From contig CAJVGD010000013.1 in NCBI GenBank assembly GCA_910890315.1, positions 1,076,475-1,140,474 on the forward strand: 64,000 nucleotides of DNA, written 5' to 3'. The translations under genes were made by a program, and so were the position numbers. Below, in pieces: positions 46,123-58,327 of the stretch. Position 1 is the first letter of the stretch; the number at the start of each line of letters is the position of its first letter. A model generated the notes under the pieces. The model was given only the letters and a program-made list of their open reading frames with translations, made no database searches and was not told where the DNA came from. Source of the DNA: Serendipita indica DSM 11827 (Eukaryota > Basidiomycota > Agaricomycetes > Sebacinales > Serendipitaceae).

Positions 46123-46922
46123 ATGTCGCTCCCCATGTTTTGCGCCGCCGAATTATTCCACCTATTGTTTTTACCAAAACTGGTACAGTTAATCTCGGGA
46201 AGTCTGTTTAGAATCGACTGATCCGTTGCAGCCTCTGGCATTGTCGTCTGCGATCCAACTATTCTCACCAGTCCTCTCAACGGTCAAGGCGAGTGATTCC
46301 TCTTTTCTGTATCGACCGCTCACAATCTCTTAGGCAGCTCATGCCATGCACCGGTACTGGCCATCGGAGCATCCTCAAGTCCCCGCTTCTTCGCTTGGCG
46401 AAAGCACTGTAGCTCAAGCTCTGAGGTTTGAGAATGCTCTAGATCATCTGGAACACCTTGAAGGGGATATTGATCAGCTTAACACGTCTCATATGTATCA
46501 GCGATTGCTTGTTTTGGAAGATGAGATGGCGCGGCTGCAGGAATATGTTCAACGGTTGGAACGTCTTACACGCGGGGCCAGGAGGGCAGACTCAGATGGT
46601 ACGTATGCTTGCCCAACCTAGGGAAACATGCTCATCCTTCTTAGATACGGTGGTCAATATTCGACCGAGGATAGCCTTTCCTCCACGGAACCCCGTTGAC
46701 ATTCCTCAGGTGCCCTTGTCTCCGAGTACAATCGAAACCCCATTCGAATTTGACGCGCTTTGGACTGGCAGTGCAGATGAGGGTCGATTGGACAGCCCTG
46801 TTGCATCTTCCGTCGGCAACCTCGAAGTCGTATGGAACCTCGATCCCTCTAGGACAAAGTTGGCTCATTGGGACATTGGTAGTAGCAGATTGAATGCTAG
46901 CAAAGCTCGCATACCAGCGTGA
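46123..46922 (+). CDS. Uncharacterised coiled-coil protein
   Basis: ATG 46123 opens MSLPMFCAAELFHLLFLPKL, a hydrophobic N-terminus. An intron of about 50 bp then joins PLALSSAIQLFSPVLSTVK. A GC-donor intron (46289-46333) joins AAHAMHRYWPSEHPQVP. The middle part has heptad-like spacing (ALRFENALDHLEHLEGDID, YQRLLVLEDEMARLQEYV) and should form a coiled coil. A third intron at GTACGT (about 46599) joins DTVVNIRPRIAFPPRNPVD, an acidic tail ending in TGA 46920-46922. No known domain; a hydrophobic anchor plus coiled coil suggests a membrane-tethered scaffold, which is only inference. Confidence 0.6.
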
Positions 46923-48043
46923 TGGCGATTCACATGACTGGCAAGGTGGATCACATTAACGCACTCTCGATATACATCTCGGTTAATCTATACTCCACTG
47001 TACGTATTCTCTTGGATAATTTATTCCTATTCGTAGCCACTCTCGGTTGAGCTCCGGAGGAAGATTTGCATCCTCTCTTCATCTCAGAGCCTCGGAGGAG
47101 TAGGACCAACGGGTACACCATTACCATATATGGGCTCCCTCTTACGTGGTAGAGACTCCACGGCCTCCACCAATCGCTACGTCCGGGAAGGGAGGAGACG
47201 GCCGTTGGGAGAAGTTGAGGTGGCGAGTCTGTTCAACGGGGTCTGCTCTCTATAATCACGACTGGTGTTCTCGAAGGGCTGAGAGGTGGCAATGATTTGC
47301 TCTCGGCCGCTGGCTACTACCAGAGGGACACGCGTGAGCCATGCGGCTCAACTTTGTGCTCGACGTAGCGTGTCTCGACAACAACAACAATCACTAAGAA
47401 GTTTGCGGACAAGTGGTAACGGTTCAAGGAGGCACGAAGAGTCGGAGATTGAACTTGGGATCTTGGACCTGACGGTATCGGCGAACATTATGGCTTGCGT
47501 TGCCAGGATGCTAAAGGCAACTTGACGATAACATCAAATGAACAGCATAGTGACCAATGAGCGATTGGGCGCGCCTAATGGGTCCCTGGACACAGTTGTC
47601 ACTGTTGACGCTCGAAAGCTTGTAAAACCGTTCCGGACGGATAGATGGATCCACCAGGGCCGAGAAGTTCGTTAAAGATGGAATGTTACGCTGTATGAGC
47701 ACATCAGTTGGAGGCAAACCTTTGCCTCGTGTGCAAGGCCTGGCTCGCTCGCTTGCATCAGACACAGACGCGGTCCTGGCTGCCTGGCTGGGCTGAAGAT
47801 ATTGAAATGTCATTGCGTTGGGATGGGATTCTGCCGAGGATGGATGGGGCCAAACATATATCAGCCCGTCTGCACACCGCAACCTAATCGACGGGTCCCC
47901 TTCTTTCCCCTTCCTGTATTCCCCTTTCTTTCCTCGGCTCTCAGCTCGGGCTTTTTGGGGCTTATATCCACCCCCCTCCCACCAAACGACGCTTCCTTCA
48001 CTCGCCGCTTGGCACTTTGTTCAAGACGTTTCCCTTATTCACC
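46923..48043. other. Intergenic stretch, nothing recognised
   Basis: Overlapping short frames on both strands without domains. A pyrimidine-rich tract at 47895-48000 probably belongs to the promoter/5' leader of the next gene. Confidence 0.4.
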
Positions 48044-48602
48044 ATGTACTTCATTCAGCCGCGTTCCAACACTTCGTCACGGACAGCATCGCGCTCCAAC
48101 TCGCGATCAGACTCTTACAAGTCGAGCCCAAGCTCGCGGTCGAATTCGTACAACGCAAACGTCAGCCCGCACTCGGACGCCTACTACTCCAACGCGTATC
48201 ATCACGCTAACGAGTATACACCACGCTCCAATACGTTTCCATCGAGGTCGCGTCGGAGGACGCTGTCGCGTGACAGCAGCCACTCGCTCGACTCTTCATT
48301 CTCCGTCCCTTCCATCTGCCATGACCGATACAGAGAGTACGTGCTTCTCACTGTTTACCGAGGGATGTACTTATTTGAGTTTTAGCTCGTATCTGCCTCC
48401 TCGCCCACCCTCGCCACCCTTATACGAACATCACCATCAGCCGATTCCGACTGGTTTGATGGTGCGCTATAAGATTGCAAAGGCCCTGCGTCTGATTCCC
48501 GAGCGGCGGCGCGGAGGGAAACAGACGACGGTGCTCCGTCCGCAGGCACCATACGAGCAACCATATGCAAGACGAGAGGCGTGGAGGTCGCGTGGTTGGT
48601 AG
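48044..48602 (+). CDS. Small Ser/Arg/Tyr-rich protein of unknown function
   Basis: ATG 48044 (MYFIQPRSNTSSRTASRSNS) is preceded by a pyrimidine-rich leader. One intron at about 48338-48385 (GTACGTGC ... TTTTAG) joins DRYRD to SYLPPRPPSPPLYEHHH. The tail reads PTGLMVRYKIAKALRLIPER and ends at TAG 48600-48602. About 170 residues, low complexity, with a basic C-terminus. No family recognised; the intron-kept frame supports it being real. Confidence 0.5.
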
Positions 48603-49579
48603 ATGGCCCGGGTTAGCTTATTCGCTGTGGCGGTGGAAGTGAAGAGAAAAGGTAGTCAGCGGACCTTCGGTCGCCTACCTGTATGCATCTATGCATATCT
48701 GACTATGCGTGGTGCCAGGTACGTGCCCTCGTGTTGCGCACTGGACAGGGTCGCTGACGTGCCGATGGCTAAAACTAGGAAACTCGCACTTTATGGTGTC
48801 AAAAGAACAACCACTTTTATTATGACCTTGCGAGCAGACGCTCGCGATTTATGCCTACGACTTGCTTATGCCGTCACGATCACGATTGCAATCCTTGCCA
48901 GATCCAAGGTGCATTTCACTCCACGGAGAGTACTCCATTCTGTCACGCCCTCTTCAACGTCTCATTCCTCATCTTCATCACGTCTTACGTCTGGTTTGCA
49001 TGCAAGCGATGTCGACTCCGAGCAATCGTCGAGTCCGTCCTCGCCACCGTCTCATCGTCTCTTAGCGCTGGTTTCGTTCCCGCATTACCACTGTATTTCT
49101 ATTTAGACGTGCAATCTCCTCGAAGGGTTTGCTTCCTTTTCTACGCTACGCTGTTAAAGCGCGTTGGTTGTCAATGTTCTTCTCTCATCAGAACGTTTCC
49201 CAATATGCGGTGAGCGGAAGGAGCGGAAGACGGATGACCGCCGGTCGCAGATGACATAAGTTGTAGGAGTCGTGCAAGCCGAAACTCGGCCCGTGGATGA
49301 CAAAGGCAGATGACTGTGGACACAGCGAAGGGCCAGGGGATTGGCTGCCGACGACCACTCTAAGATTTATAAGCCTTGTCTCTTCTCCACCTTGGACTTT
49401 GGGATTTCACTAACTTTTTCGACTACACTCGCACTACTTCGTTGGGTTTTGGAGATAGCTACAGCTGCCTCGGTTTTTTCGACGACAAAGAAATAACCCG
49501 CCGCCGGAGCTTGTATTCCTCTAGAACCCTTTGACCCATAGCTTTATAAGAGAAAGGTAGCAAAGGGAGATTCATTCCG
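48603..49579. other. Intergenic stretch upstream of the MFS gene
   Basis: Open frames here have no recognisable domain. 49380-49579 is the probable promoter/leader of the transporter (TTTATAAG at about 49367 and 49543). Confidence 0.35.
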
Positions 49580-51920
49580 ATGTCAAGCGCGACGACACCG
49601 ACTATCAGCGTCACCGACCATCACCAGTCGAAAATGGAGCCTGTGACTGTGGCGAGCAAAGAGACCGAGGAAAAACGAGAGCAATCAAGACAGGATGTAC
49701 AACCTGCTCGTGATGTAGAAAAGGGAGGATCATCCCAACATTTGGCCAACGAGGAGTATGAGATTGTCAAGTGGGACGATGGCGAGGCTGCAAAGTACGT
49801 CTGTCGTAAGAGAAAGATCGTTACTGATGCGTGTAGTCCACATAATTTCTCAAAAGCCCGTAAATGGATGATCGTACTAATTGTTTGTATGGGCGCGGTC
49901 TGCGCGTACGTCTTCCTGCTCCTTATTCATCCAGTTCTGACTGAGCTCTAATCAGAACTACTTGCTCGTCTGTAGTGGTACGTCACTTGCGCATTACTTT
50001 GGATAAAACGGTGCGGCTTATCAATTTACGTAGGCTTCGACATACCAAGCCGTTGAGGACGAATTCGGTATCTCGGGAGAGGTTGCAACTTTGGGTGTGA
50101 CGCTCTTTATTGCGGGGCTGGGCATTGGACCACGTACGTGCTTTGCCAATACTGATTCACAGGGGCTTGACAACCATAGTCTTTCTCGGACCTTTGAGCG
50201 AGTTTTTTGGACGGGCACCAGTAAGTGCATTCTCAAGTCTATCCTGCGGTGTCTGAGGGATATAGATATATCGCTGGAGCTACCTCTTCTTCGTCCTCTT
50301 CAACATTCCCGTCGCACTGGCGCGTAACCCTGGTAAGTTGCTGCTTTCTTCGTACTCATCTATCACGTGAATCTGACCTGTTTGTATAAAGAAACATGGT
50401 TGGTCGGCCGTTTCCTCTCTGGCGTCTCCGGTGCTGCGTTCCTGAGTGTCGCAGGCGGGAGTGTATCCGATCTCTTTTATGGACCAGAGTTGAGTCTGCC
50501 AATGTCGGTCTACTCTGGCTCGCCCTTCCTCGGTCCAGTCATGTGCGTTCCGACTTTCTTGCATGAAGAAGCCTAACGGTTCGGCCCTAGAGGACCTATC
50601 ATTGGAGGGTTTATCAACGAACACACTAATTGGCGCTGGACATGGTATGTTCAGATCATCTGGGCCGCGATTGAACTAGTCCTCTTGGTGTTCGTTGTAC
50701 CCGAAACGTACTCTCCGGTCGGTCACCCTTGCCCTTATTCGTGAACAGAATGTTTATCTCGAGTGATTAGGTGCTCCTCAAAAGGAAAGCCCAACGACTG
50801 CGCAAAGAAACCGGAGATGACCGGATCCGCGCAAAGCTCGAGCTAGAAGGAAAGAGCATTGTCAAAACGGTGATGCTCAGTGTCACTATTCCATTCAGTC
50901 AGTTTCCTCTCTGCGTTTTGTACCCTATGCTGACATTGTGCACAGAATTGGTGGCCAGCGAGCCCATGGCGCTCGCACTGAATACGTGGACAAGCATTCT
51001 CCTTGGGATTCTTTACATGTTAGTACGCTACACAGTTGGCGATACGTGACTGACACCTGCCAGGTTCTTCTCGGCATTTCCAATCGTGTTCTCTCAGCAT
51101 GGATTGTGAGTTACCTATTAGATCACGGATATCAACTCACATGGATTACAGCAACCTACAAGAAAAGGGTCTCACCTTCCTTGGCATTGGCCTGTATGCT
51201 GTTTCTCTCCTCTGCTCCTGCTCAGCTAACTATTTGATAATGTTACAGAGGCATCATTGTCGCAACCTCGATGAATCCACTGTTCACGGCCCAAGTTGCT
51301 CGACGAAACGAGCGTCGATATGCGCATCTCCCTCCTGGCGAGCATAGACCGCCTCCACCCCAGAGGAACACCTCATCAAGGGCCTATACGGCGCAGTACT
51401 ATGTCCACTTGCACTCTTCTGGTTTGCATTCACGACCTACCCGAGTGTACATTGGATCGTGCCTATCATTGCGAGTGTGCCCTTTGGGTTTGGGATGTGA
51501 GGATCCAATTAGTGCCCTTAGATGAGTTATTGACTAGCTTCTGTAGGGTTCTTGCATACTCTTCGACCTTTACGTTCCTTGTTGACGTATACAGGCCATT
51601 CGCTGCCTCGGCAATGGCCTCAAACTCGTTCATGCGTTCGGCTCTTGCCGCCGCCTTTCCATTATTTACTACCCAAAGTACGTCGGAACTCACTTTTTGC
51701 TCAATTTTGCAAGGACTGACAGACGCCTCTCAGTGTATCATAAACTTGGGACTGTATGGGCAAGTGCGCTCTGTGCATTCCTCCTCGTTGCATGCGCACC
51801 TTTCCCGTATGTGGCTCATTACTTTGTATCTTTATCCGACTTACTTTACACAGTTTCCTATTTTACTTTTACGGCCATCGGCTGCGCAAGAGCTGCAAGT
51901 ATGGGGTCAAGGAAGAATAA
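49580..51920 (+). CDS. Major facilitator superfamily transporter, DHA1-type drug/polyamine exporter
   Basis: A plasma-membrane proton antiporter of about 12 helices by family. ATG 49580 begins a hydrophilic N-terminus (VEKGGSSQHLANEEYEIVKW), then KWMIVLIVCMGAVCA. Further exons give VATLGVTLFIAGLGIGP, LSEFFGRAPIYRWSYLFFV (motif A region), WLVGRFLSGVSGAAFLSVAG, and GSPFLGPVMGPIIGGF/INEHTNWRWTWYVQ (motif C region). After these come VLLVFVVPETYSPVVLLKRK, the cytosolic loop, LNTWTSILLGILYMFFSAFP, LFWFAFTTYPSVHWIVPIIA, GFGMVLAYSSTFTFLVDVYR and the final FLFYFYGHRLRKSCKYG. Stop TAA 51918-51920. Roughly ten introns. No break was noticed. Substrate cannot be told from sequence. Confidence 0.82.
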
Positions 51921-54188
51921 ACACAGATTATATTAGTTTTACGTATCCATATTCCAGGAGGAATAAATAATTACGCATCGCCTTTGTATGCATCATCTCA
52001 AACTCGCAATCCTCGACTCTGGAGTCAATGTAATTCCGCCTGGCATAGTGACTAGACTCGGTTTCCCAAGCGATATTCAGCCTGATTTGACGTTTGCAGT
52101 TTGCACTTACTTGCAGTGCTCGAAGGAGTTGGACGCAAAAGTGGTCATGATTTCCGAGATTAGCACGGTTTATTCAGCCACATAGGATGAGGGCGGACGG
52201 CAGACATGCCCTATGAAGGTTTTGCCCTCCTCATCTGGTTCCCCTTACCACCGGCGCGTCCAGTCGACCTAAAGGGTATCAAGAGCAATCACATATTCAA
52301 CAGAGTCGGTCCATTCAACGACACAGCCGTAAATTGAGTTGGTTTTAGCCTGCGAGCAGTCGCACCAAAAAGGGGTGGGTGTGTCCTACCTCAGCTAAAA
52401 TACGAAAATTATATCCCAGCCTCAATCTTTCGCAAATTTTTGCTGGGGTGAGGGTGTTCGCACATATTTGGCGTAGTCGCACCCACGCCGCATGGCCGGT
52501 GGGTATCGTTGATCAAGTCATGGTAAATGATGGGAATGACGCCAATAAGGAAATTTTTACTCTTGTTAAGTTTTCTGCTTTGGACAAGCGCAACAAATGG
52601 TTCAGGAGTGGGCGGATTCCCCGAGGCATAATTTTGTAGTAATTAGGGATATTTATGTGTATCAAAGCCCCCATATCTTGATCCTATTCCCTTGGTATTG
52701 AAAGTTGCGATTCCTGTTGGTCACGAAGACGCGACGGTATGCAACTGCCAAAGAAGGGAAACGGCTGAACAGACTGCTTCGCAATGTTGGACGAGCCTCC
52801 GAAGATATCATCGGTCGTTCTCCGGGTATGGTGTTCCACCAGACAGAACTATTGAGAACTTCGTAATTGGGCTTCCCAACCGAACAATCCCCTCCATTCA
52901 CCAACCGACTCGTTTGTTCGTTCCAGGAGTTATGTTTACACAGTAACCAGTACGAGTGATAAATGACTAAGCCAAGGCAATGACCCCCAACTTGGAAGCA
53001 GTCCAGCCAGGAATCCCATTGCAAATCCAGAGAAATCCCATCGAATTATTCTACCTCGCAATTTGATTCCCGAACGGGGCTCCACGACCATATCACCCGC
53101 TGACCTCCATCGGCGGACGGACAGACAGACGCGGGGAAAGATTGAGGCAGATCACGGCACCATTCGGCCCGAACCTACACCTTGTCGCAAACCTCTCCCT
53201 TCTGGACGTACAATCACCCAATGCGACCAGAAAGCTCTCCCACGAACAACATCAATTCTATCCACCCGTTTTGGCGTCGATCAACGCGAGGGGCTTTGGG
53301 GCTTTCATCACCTTCGCGTCTTCGACCGTCCATCCTCGTCATACCATACACGATATCCACCAAATTCGGAAGGAAATCCGTATGAATTTAATTTCAGGAC
53401 GCGTCACAAGGTAGAGCAAAGTGAAAAGCGTGAATTGGTACAACAAGGCAAAACTGTGCGCAAATAACGAGTAACACAACTCATTATCAATCTATACGAG
53501 ACAAGTGGTCGAGGGCGGTCGTGGGCCATTATGGGAATCCCTCGAATGAGACAGGTCAGAGTGGGATGCAACTAGGACGAAGGGAAACTCGAGTGATAGC
53601 TGGATTGTTCGCCATGGCGAAAGAGAAGAACAGGATGGTCCGTGGCGAACGAGAGAAGAATTGGTAGTAGGGGGAACATGAAACGTGATTGGATAGGATA
53701 GCTTGAATAGATAGACATTTTCTCTCATTGATGGTCGAGATATCGGATAGCTCGCCGTGGTGACTGTACTGCTCGTCGATAATCGAGGGGGATGGGTGGG
53801 TCGCATGACGGATCGCGTGACCATGCGACTATGAATATCCAAGCAGTGACAGAATCACCACAAGGTGTGCGATCGTGGCGCTTGAATGGAGGTTTGGTGT
53901 AGCTCTTGTGTGCGAAAAAGAAGAAAAACGGGGTCGTTGTATTGAAGGTGAACTCATCCAGGGGAAAGAGAAAAGCGAATAAACGCGTCGGGATTGGTGT
54001 GGCACATGCGTCTCATCTCGTCTGATGTGCGCGCGAGAGGCGGCGGTCGAGGCGCGAACGCACCCTTCAACCCATGGCCACCCACATCCAACCGTACCTT
54101 CCACCGATTGCTTTCTTCGTTACGTCCCATATCCATATTTTGCACTCCATCTTTGAAAATGTGGCGACGTCACACCTGACTAGGGAAA
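51921..54188. other. Gene-poor stretch with one 'TTGAGGCTGG' repeat
   Basis: Frames up to 134 codons (53063-53467) have no domain or splice support. One inverted-orientation repeat at 52381-52454. A short GATGAGGGC/GCCCTCCTCATC hairpin lies at about 52187-52237. 53490-54188 may be 3' flank of the next gene. Confidence 0.4.
52381..52454 (-). repeat. 'TTGAGGCTGG' family element, minus-strand copy
   Basis: On the minus strand it reads AAGATTGAGGCTGGGATATA. It is bounded by imperfect inverted arms (TCCTACCTCAGC at the left, GCTGGGGTGAGG at the right). Closest to the 41375-41450 copy. Confidence 0.7.
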
Positions 54189-55511
54189 TTATACGGCAAC
54201 CAAAGTACTAGCTGCAGGCTGCTCGGATGCTAGAGGTCGAGATTGGGGTTGGGTGCGTCGCTGATGTCTGCGTGGGGTGTATTCGTATTCCTTCCATGCC
54301 GAGACCATGGCATTGGCCTCGTCGAGCGCAGCATTGAGCGCCGCACGTCGTCTTTCTTCTGCAAATTTTCTCCCTCCAGCCCTCGCATCGTCCGAATTCG
54401 AGCTTGAAGTGGCTTCGTTGGAAGAGTTTCCGTCGTTGGACGACGTGTCGTCGTACACGACGCAGATTCGAGTCATTTGCATCGGTACGGGTGGCGGGAG
54501 TGAACGTTTGGGTACGTAAGAGAAATAGTCGCCTTCGTCTTGGTTCTTCTTCTTGTGTGAAGGAGTAAACTTGTCCGACTTTGGTGCCGAAGCGACCATG
54601 GTCGCATCTGAGACGAGCCCAGATTCACTCTCTTCCTCTTCTCCATGGTGAGTAGACTGGACCGGCAAGTCGAGGTCGAGGTAGACACCTGGTCTTCGTC
54701 GATGATTCCGCCCATTGCTAAACGATTCTCTTCTCTTGGGGTAATGTACGATACCCTGAGCGTACGGATACTTTTCCTTGCCACCTTTGGCATCTCCATG
54801 ATGAGGCAAATGATGTGAATGATGTTGCGGGGCGTGATGAGGGAAATACGGATGCGAAAATGTGGCCGTGGAGGATGTATCACTCTCGTCGCCACTATCA
54901 TCTTCCGAAGTCACAATCTCCTCTGGTGAGAGCGTAAACTGGCAACGGTGGGGACCAAGCCAATGCGAGCGAGCGGATTGCTGGCCAAAGCTCACAGTCG
55001 ATTCGAGCTGGGGCCTTCGTGGTGTCTCTGGTCTCCCTTCTGCACCACTGGAGCCACTACTCGATTCGGTATTGGTAGTAGTGGGCTGAGGGGACAATAA
55101 GCGACGTCTGGAGGCACGTCGCGGGATTGGAGGAGGAAGTCTTGGGCCGCCCTTGCCCGTCGTGAGACCTGCATTCATTCTCTGCATATCCTCTTCGGTG
55201 TATCCGTTTCGTTCGTCTGCAGGGTTGAGCAGGAATGCACCATACTTTGTGTACAGTGGGAGAGTGGATAGCCTTTCCTGCATCTCTCTAAAGAAATTAT
55301 CAGAACAGGGAAGTGATCTAAGAAGCAGGACGTACCGTGATCGGAGGGCCTCCTTGAGCGCCTGGAGCGCTTGGAGAAGGACAAAGAGGGTGAGGCCTGC
55401 AACGACACCAATGCTGACGACGAGCACAAAGCCATCGTCGAGCTGGACGGGTGTTGGGCGCATTACCACGGGCGAATCGCGCACTGCAGAATCCATAGTG
55501 GTTGGATCCAA
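54189..55511 (-). CDS. Single-pass membrane protein of unknown function
   Basis: ATG 55511 (or the inner ATG 55496) gives MRPTPVQLDDGFVLVVSIGV and a following hydrophobic run VAGLTLFVLLQALQALKEAL, a single membrane segment near the N-terminus. A probable intron (GTACGT to CTTTAG, about 55336-55291) joins LRSR to REMQERLSTLPLYTKYGAFL, although the frame is also open through it. The long soluble part is Ser-, His- and Asp-rich with PPPIPRR and a C-terminal ARAGGRKFAEERRRAALNAA helix. No signal or catalytic motif recognised. About 425-440 residues. Confidence 0.55.
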   Translation of the reverse strand: MDPTTMDSAVRDSPVVMRPTPVQLDDGFVLVVSIGVVAGLTLFVLLQALQALKEALRSRYVLLLRSLPCSDNFFREMQERLSTLPLYTKYGAFLLNPADERNGYTEEDMQRMNAGLTTGKGGPRLPPPIPRRASRRRLLSPQPTTTNTESSSGSSGAEGRPETPRRPQLESTVSFGQQSARSHWLGPHRCQFTLSPEEIVTSEDDSGDESDTSSTATFSHPYFPHHAPQHHSHHLPHHGDAKGGKEKYPYAQGIVHYPKRRESFSNGRNHRRRPGVYLDLDLPVQSTHHGEEEESESGLVSDATMVASAPKSDKFTPSHKKKNQDEGDYFSYVPKRSLPPPVPMQMTRICVVYDDTSSNDGNSSNEATSSSNSDDARAGGRKFAEERRRAALNAALDEANAMVSAWKEYEYTPRRHQRRTQPQSRPLASEQPAASTLVAV

Positions 55512-56141
55512 AGAGTCCGAGCGTTTATTTGTGAGTTTATAATAGCCGTGCGGGTATTTATAATGATTGTGCAGTCATTTGTGACATTGCGGTTGTAGAG
55601 GACGGCCGGGACGGAAAAGTGCAGGAGAAGCCCGATTGGGAAAAGCATGAGCGCCGTCGTGGAGAATAATCAGAGAGAAATACATACGTGGAGGGACGAG
55701 CAGAGCATCTACACCTGTTAAGAACTATCAGCCATCCATCTCGTCGCTGGCAGACACCGAGTGCGGGCCATTTCACGTACCGCGTGTGACGGGAGCCATC
55801 TTGTGCACGAAATAACGAGCACGCAGAGGTCAACGACACTAATTCGTCGTATTTTGGTGCTCGCTGACTGACGTAGAGCGGAGATGGGCGTCGGGGGACG
55901 TGTCGTGGCGGGAGTAGAGCTCTGGGCGGACTTTGGGCAGCAGGCCGTGCGTTTTGTTCGAGGATGGCTATCAGACTGAATGTCGGGAGAATATCCCATC
56001 GCGGGTCGTCAACTGCGACAGGGCCGCACACCGGGCTCTATGGGTTATCACTCAATGGGCAGCTATCGATGACATACTGCCGATCACATCAGTAAGTATT
56101 ATTCCTATTCCAGCTCACCATTACTATCAGTATCATTATTC
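55512..56141. other. Intergenic stretch
   Basis: A 157-codon minus-strand frame (56031-55558) is open but lacks any domain and is GC-biased low-complexity; not called. Probable promoter of the membrane protein and 3' flank of the pantothenate synthetase gene. Confidence 0.4.
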
Positions 56142-58194
56142 CTATCCCAGTACCCAGCTTTCTCCCGCAACTATCACATTGTCTATCAGTCGCGTCTTGC
56201 CCACCCACAGCGCTCCGCTCAGAATCACCCCCCGCCTCTCGACATCGATATCCTCCACCCGTTCATCCGGCCCAACAACCTCAAACGTATCCGCCCAATT
56301 CACACTCACATAGTCCATCCGCATCCCAACCCCTCCCTCGCTGCGAGCCGAATTCACCGCTCCCTGAAGCACTGCTTCTACGCTCTCCTTGGCCTCGAGC
56401 GCTCGCACGCCCACACTCCTCTGCTCCTGCGCTTGCTGCTGCTTCTGCTTGCCCTCGTGCCCACCATTCCATACCCGTCGTCCTCTTGTGAGCGCATTGA
56501 TCAGTACCGGTGCCCACTTTGTCCTCTCCACCTCGCTCAAATACGCATTCCGACTCGATAAAGCTAATCGCGACTTTTCATCCCGCGTCGTCGGCACAAT
56601 ATGTAACCGTTCAGGCGACGGATGCGATAGCAATAAATCACGACAGAGCCGTTTGAGTAGGAGCGCCTGTTGAATGTCCTTTTGACCAAAATATGCATCC
56701 GTCGGCTACAATGCAATCCCATCAGCAACCAACCCTGTATAGATAAAAAAAAACGACATACCTCGACAGCATTGAACAATTTCAACACGACCGTCGCCAC
56801 CCCTCGGAAGAACCCAGGCCTAGATCGGCCCTCCATCTCGTGCTCGTAACCCTTGACGTACACAAACGTTCCCTTTTGCGCCTCGACGTCTTGCGTGATT
56901 CCTGAAGGGTACATATCCGACACACGTGGTACGAAAATGGCAGACGCCATTCGAGTAGTCGGTGGCGCATTACTCGAGGGCGAACGAACGGCCATTTTGA
57001 CGGCTTGAAGCGCACGCACGTCTTGTTCCATTGTCCGTGGATATGTCCCCAGATCCTCATGCGGCGCAAATTGTGCTGGGTTGACAAAAATTGACACGAC
57101 CGTTTGGTCATTACTGGCAAGCGAGTGGCGTACTAGCAACATTCTTGTCAGCACACACTTAATCGGCAAGAGGATAAGAAAAAGAAATAGATAATTGCAA
57201 GATACGCTCGGCGAAACTCGTACCGGCGACCAACAAGATAATCCGTCCCTGTGCTCGAGGCCCCCGTGAAACTATGGGAAAAGCGAAAAGTGGCCTATCG
57301 CGACTTGCCATTCCGAGCACAAACGCATGGGAATGACGCACAAGGGTCGCAGCTCGAGTTGCCATTCCGAGTCGTTCTGCAATCCCAATCACGACACAAT
57401 CCCGAGGCGAGCACGTCTACCCTGGATATCCGAGACTGTACGACGGGCTTCCATCTGGTCCGTCGCGCTTCCCTGAGACACTGTAGAAACACGAAGAGAT
57501 ATATGACGTCGTCACGTCGAGTCACTTTCGTACGGCTCGCAAGCGTACGTAGGAAACGCGCTTTGGATGGATGGGCGCGGTACCGCTCGATATGGTACGT
57601 CCAGATGACCACGATGACTTGAGCGCGCCATCAGCAGCGCCTTGCGTAGGAGTCCCAAGGTTTCCGCATCGGGAACTGCCGCCTACTCTAGACACCAGAA
57701 TGCCGGAGAGTCATGATTCCTCGATCACATGAAAGAACGAGGTGGATCGACTGGGTCAGATATAATCTGCGCAACCACGTCATGACATTCCACATAGCGG
57801 ATTGTATCATGACCATGTATGTAGAGGTCATGTAAAATCCGAATGCGGTTGCACCAAAAAGGAAAGGGCGCCGACATTAAGACTCACCGAGGTCGAGATG
57901 TCCTTGATGAAGTGCTCCCATGGTTGGTACAAAACCTACACTTTCTCCGCGTGATCGAACGCGCTCTCGCCAACTACGCAGCGCAGCGAGCGAGTCCAAA
58001 ATCTCCATAGACGGGCCAGCGAGACCTTGCAGACGTTCTAGCGTTGGTCGTTTTTCTTCTTCGCGCCCACTTTTTACATTTTTGGAGTCCTGTGCGGTCG
58101 ACGCTTGTGACATTCGCTTGTGCGCGAGGTGAGATGTAGAGAATAGTTTGCTGAAATGTAAAGGCCGAATAATAGGTTGAATAAAGACGCGCAT
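56142..58194 (-). CDS. PAN6: Pantothenate synthetase (pantoate-beta-alanine ligase)
   Basis: Catalyses ATP-dependent joining of pantoate and beta-alanine, the last step of vitamin B5 synthesis. ATG 58194 gives [20 protein letters not shown], a possible organelle presequence; an inner ATG at 58113 starts MSQAST. Motifs: [17 protein letters not shown] (HxGH nucleotide site), [79 protein letters not shown] (KMSKS-equivalent). The stop is TAG 56142-56144. DLV-RHSLA is joined across an unusually long intron of about 755 bp (57887-57133); the other intron is about 60-70 bp. The C-terminal part has a Gln-rich insertion ([10 protein letters not shown]). All catalytic motifs are intact. The start codon is 134 bp from that of a divergent gene. 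Confidence 0.85.
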
Positions 58195-58327
58195 TCACTT
58201 TGTCGGAAAAGGTGGGGACACGGACGAGGCCAAGCAGACTGTATCGCCCGTCATTGCGGCGCAGTAGTCTTCATCTTGGACAACACCCTCCCTGCGGTTA
58301 TTCCCATTAATCCACAATAATTCTGAA

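Noticed and set aside
47802-48602. 266-codon frame across the Ser-rich gene
   Set aside because: Runs through the probable leader and intron in a different frame from the SRSNSRSDSYKSS reading, which has a better start context and intron.
53063-53467. 134-codon plus-strand frame
   Set aside because: No domain, no splice context, and alternative frames over the same bases are equally open.
55558-56031. 157-codon minus-strand frame between the membrane protein and pantothenate synthetase
   Set aside because: Low-complexity Pro/Arg/Ser-rich translation typical of a GC-rich shadow; no domain and no splice evidence.
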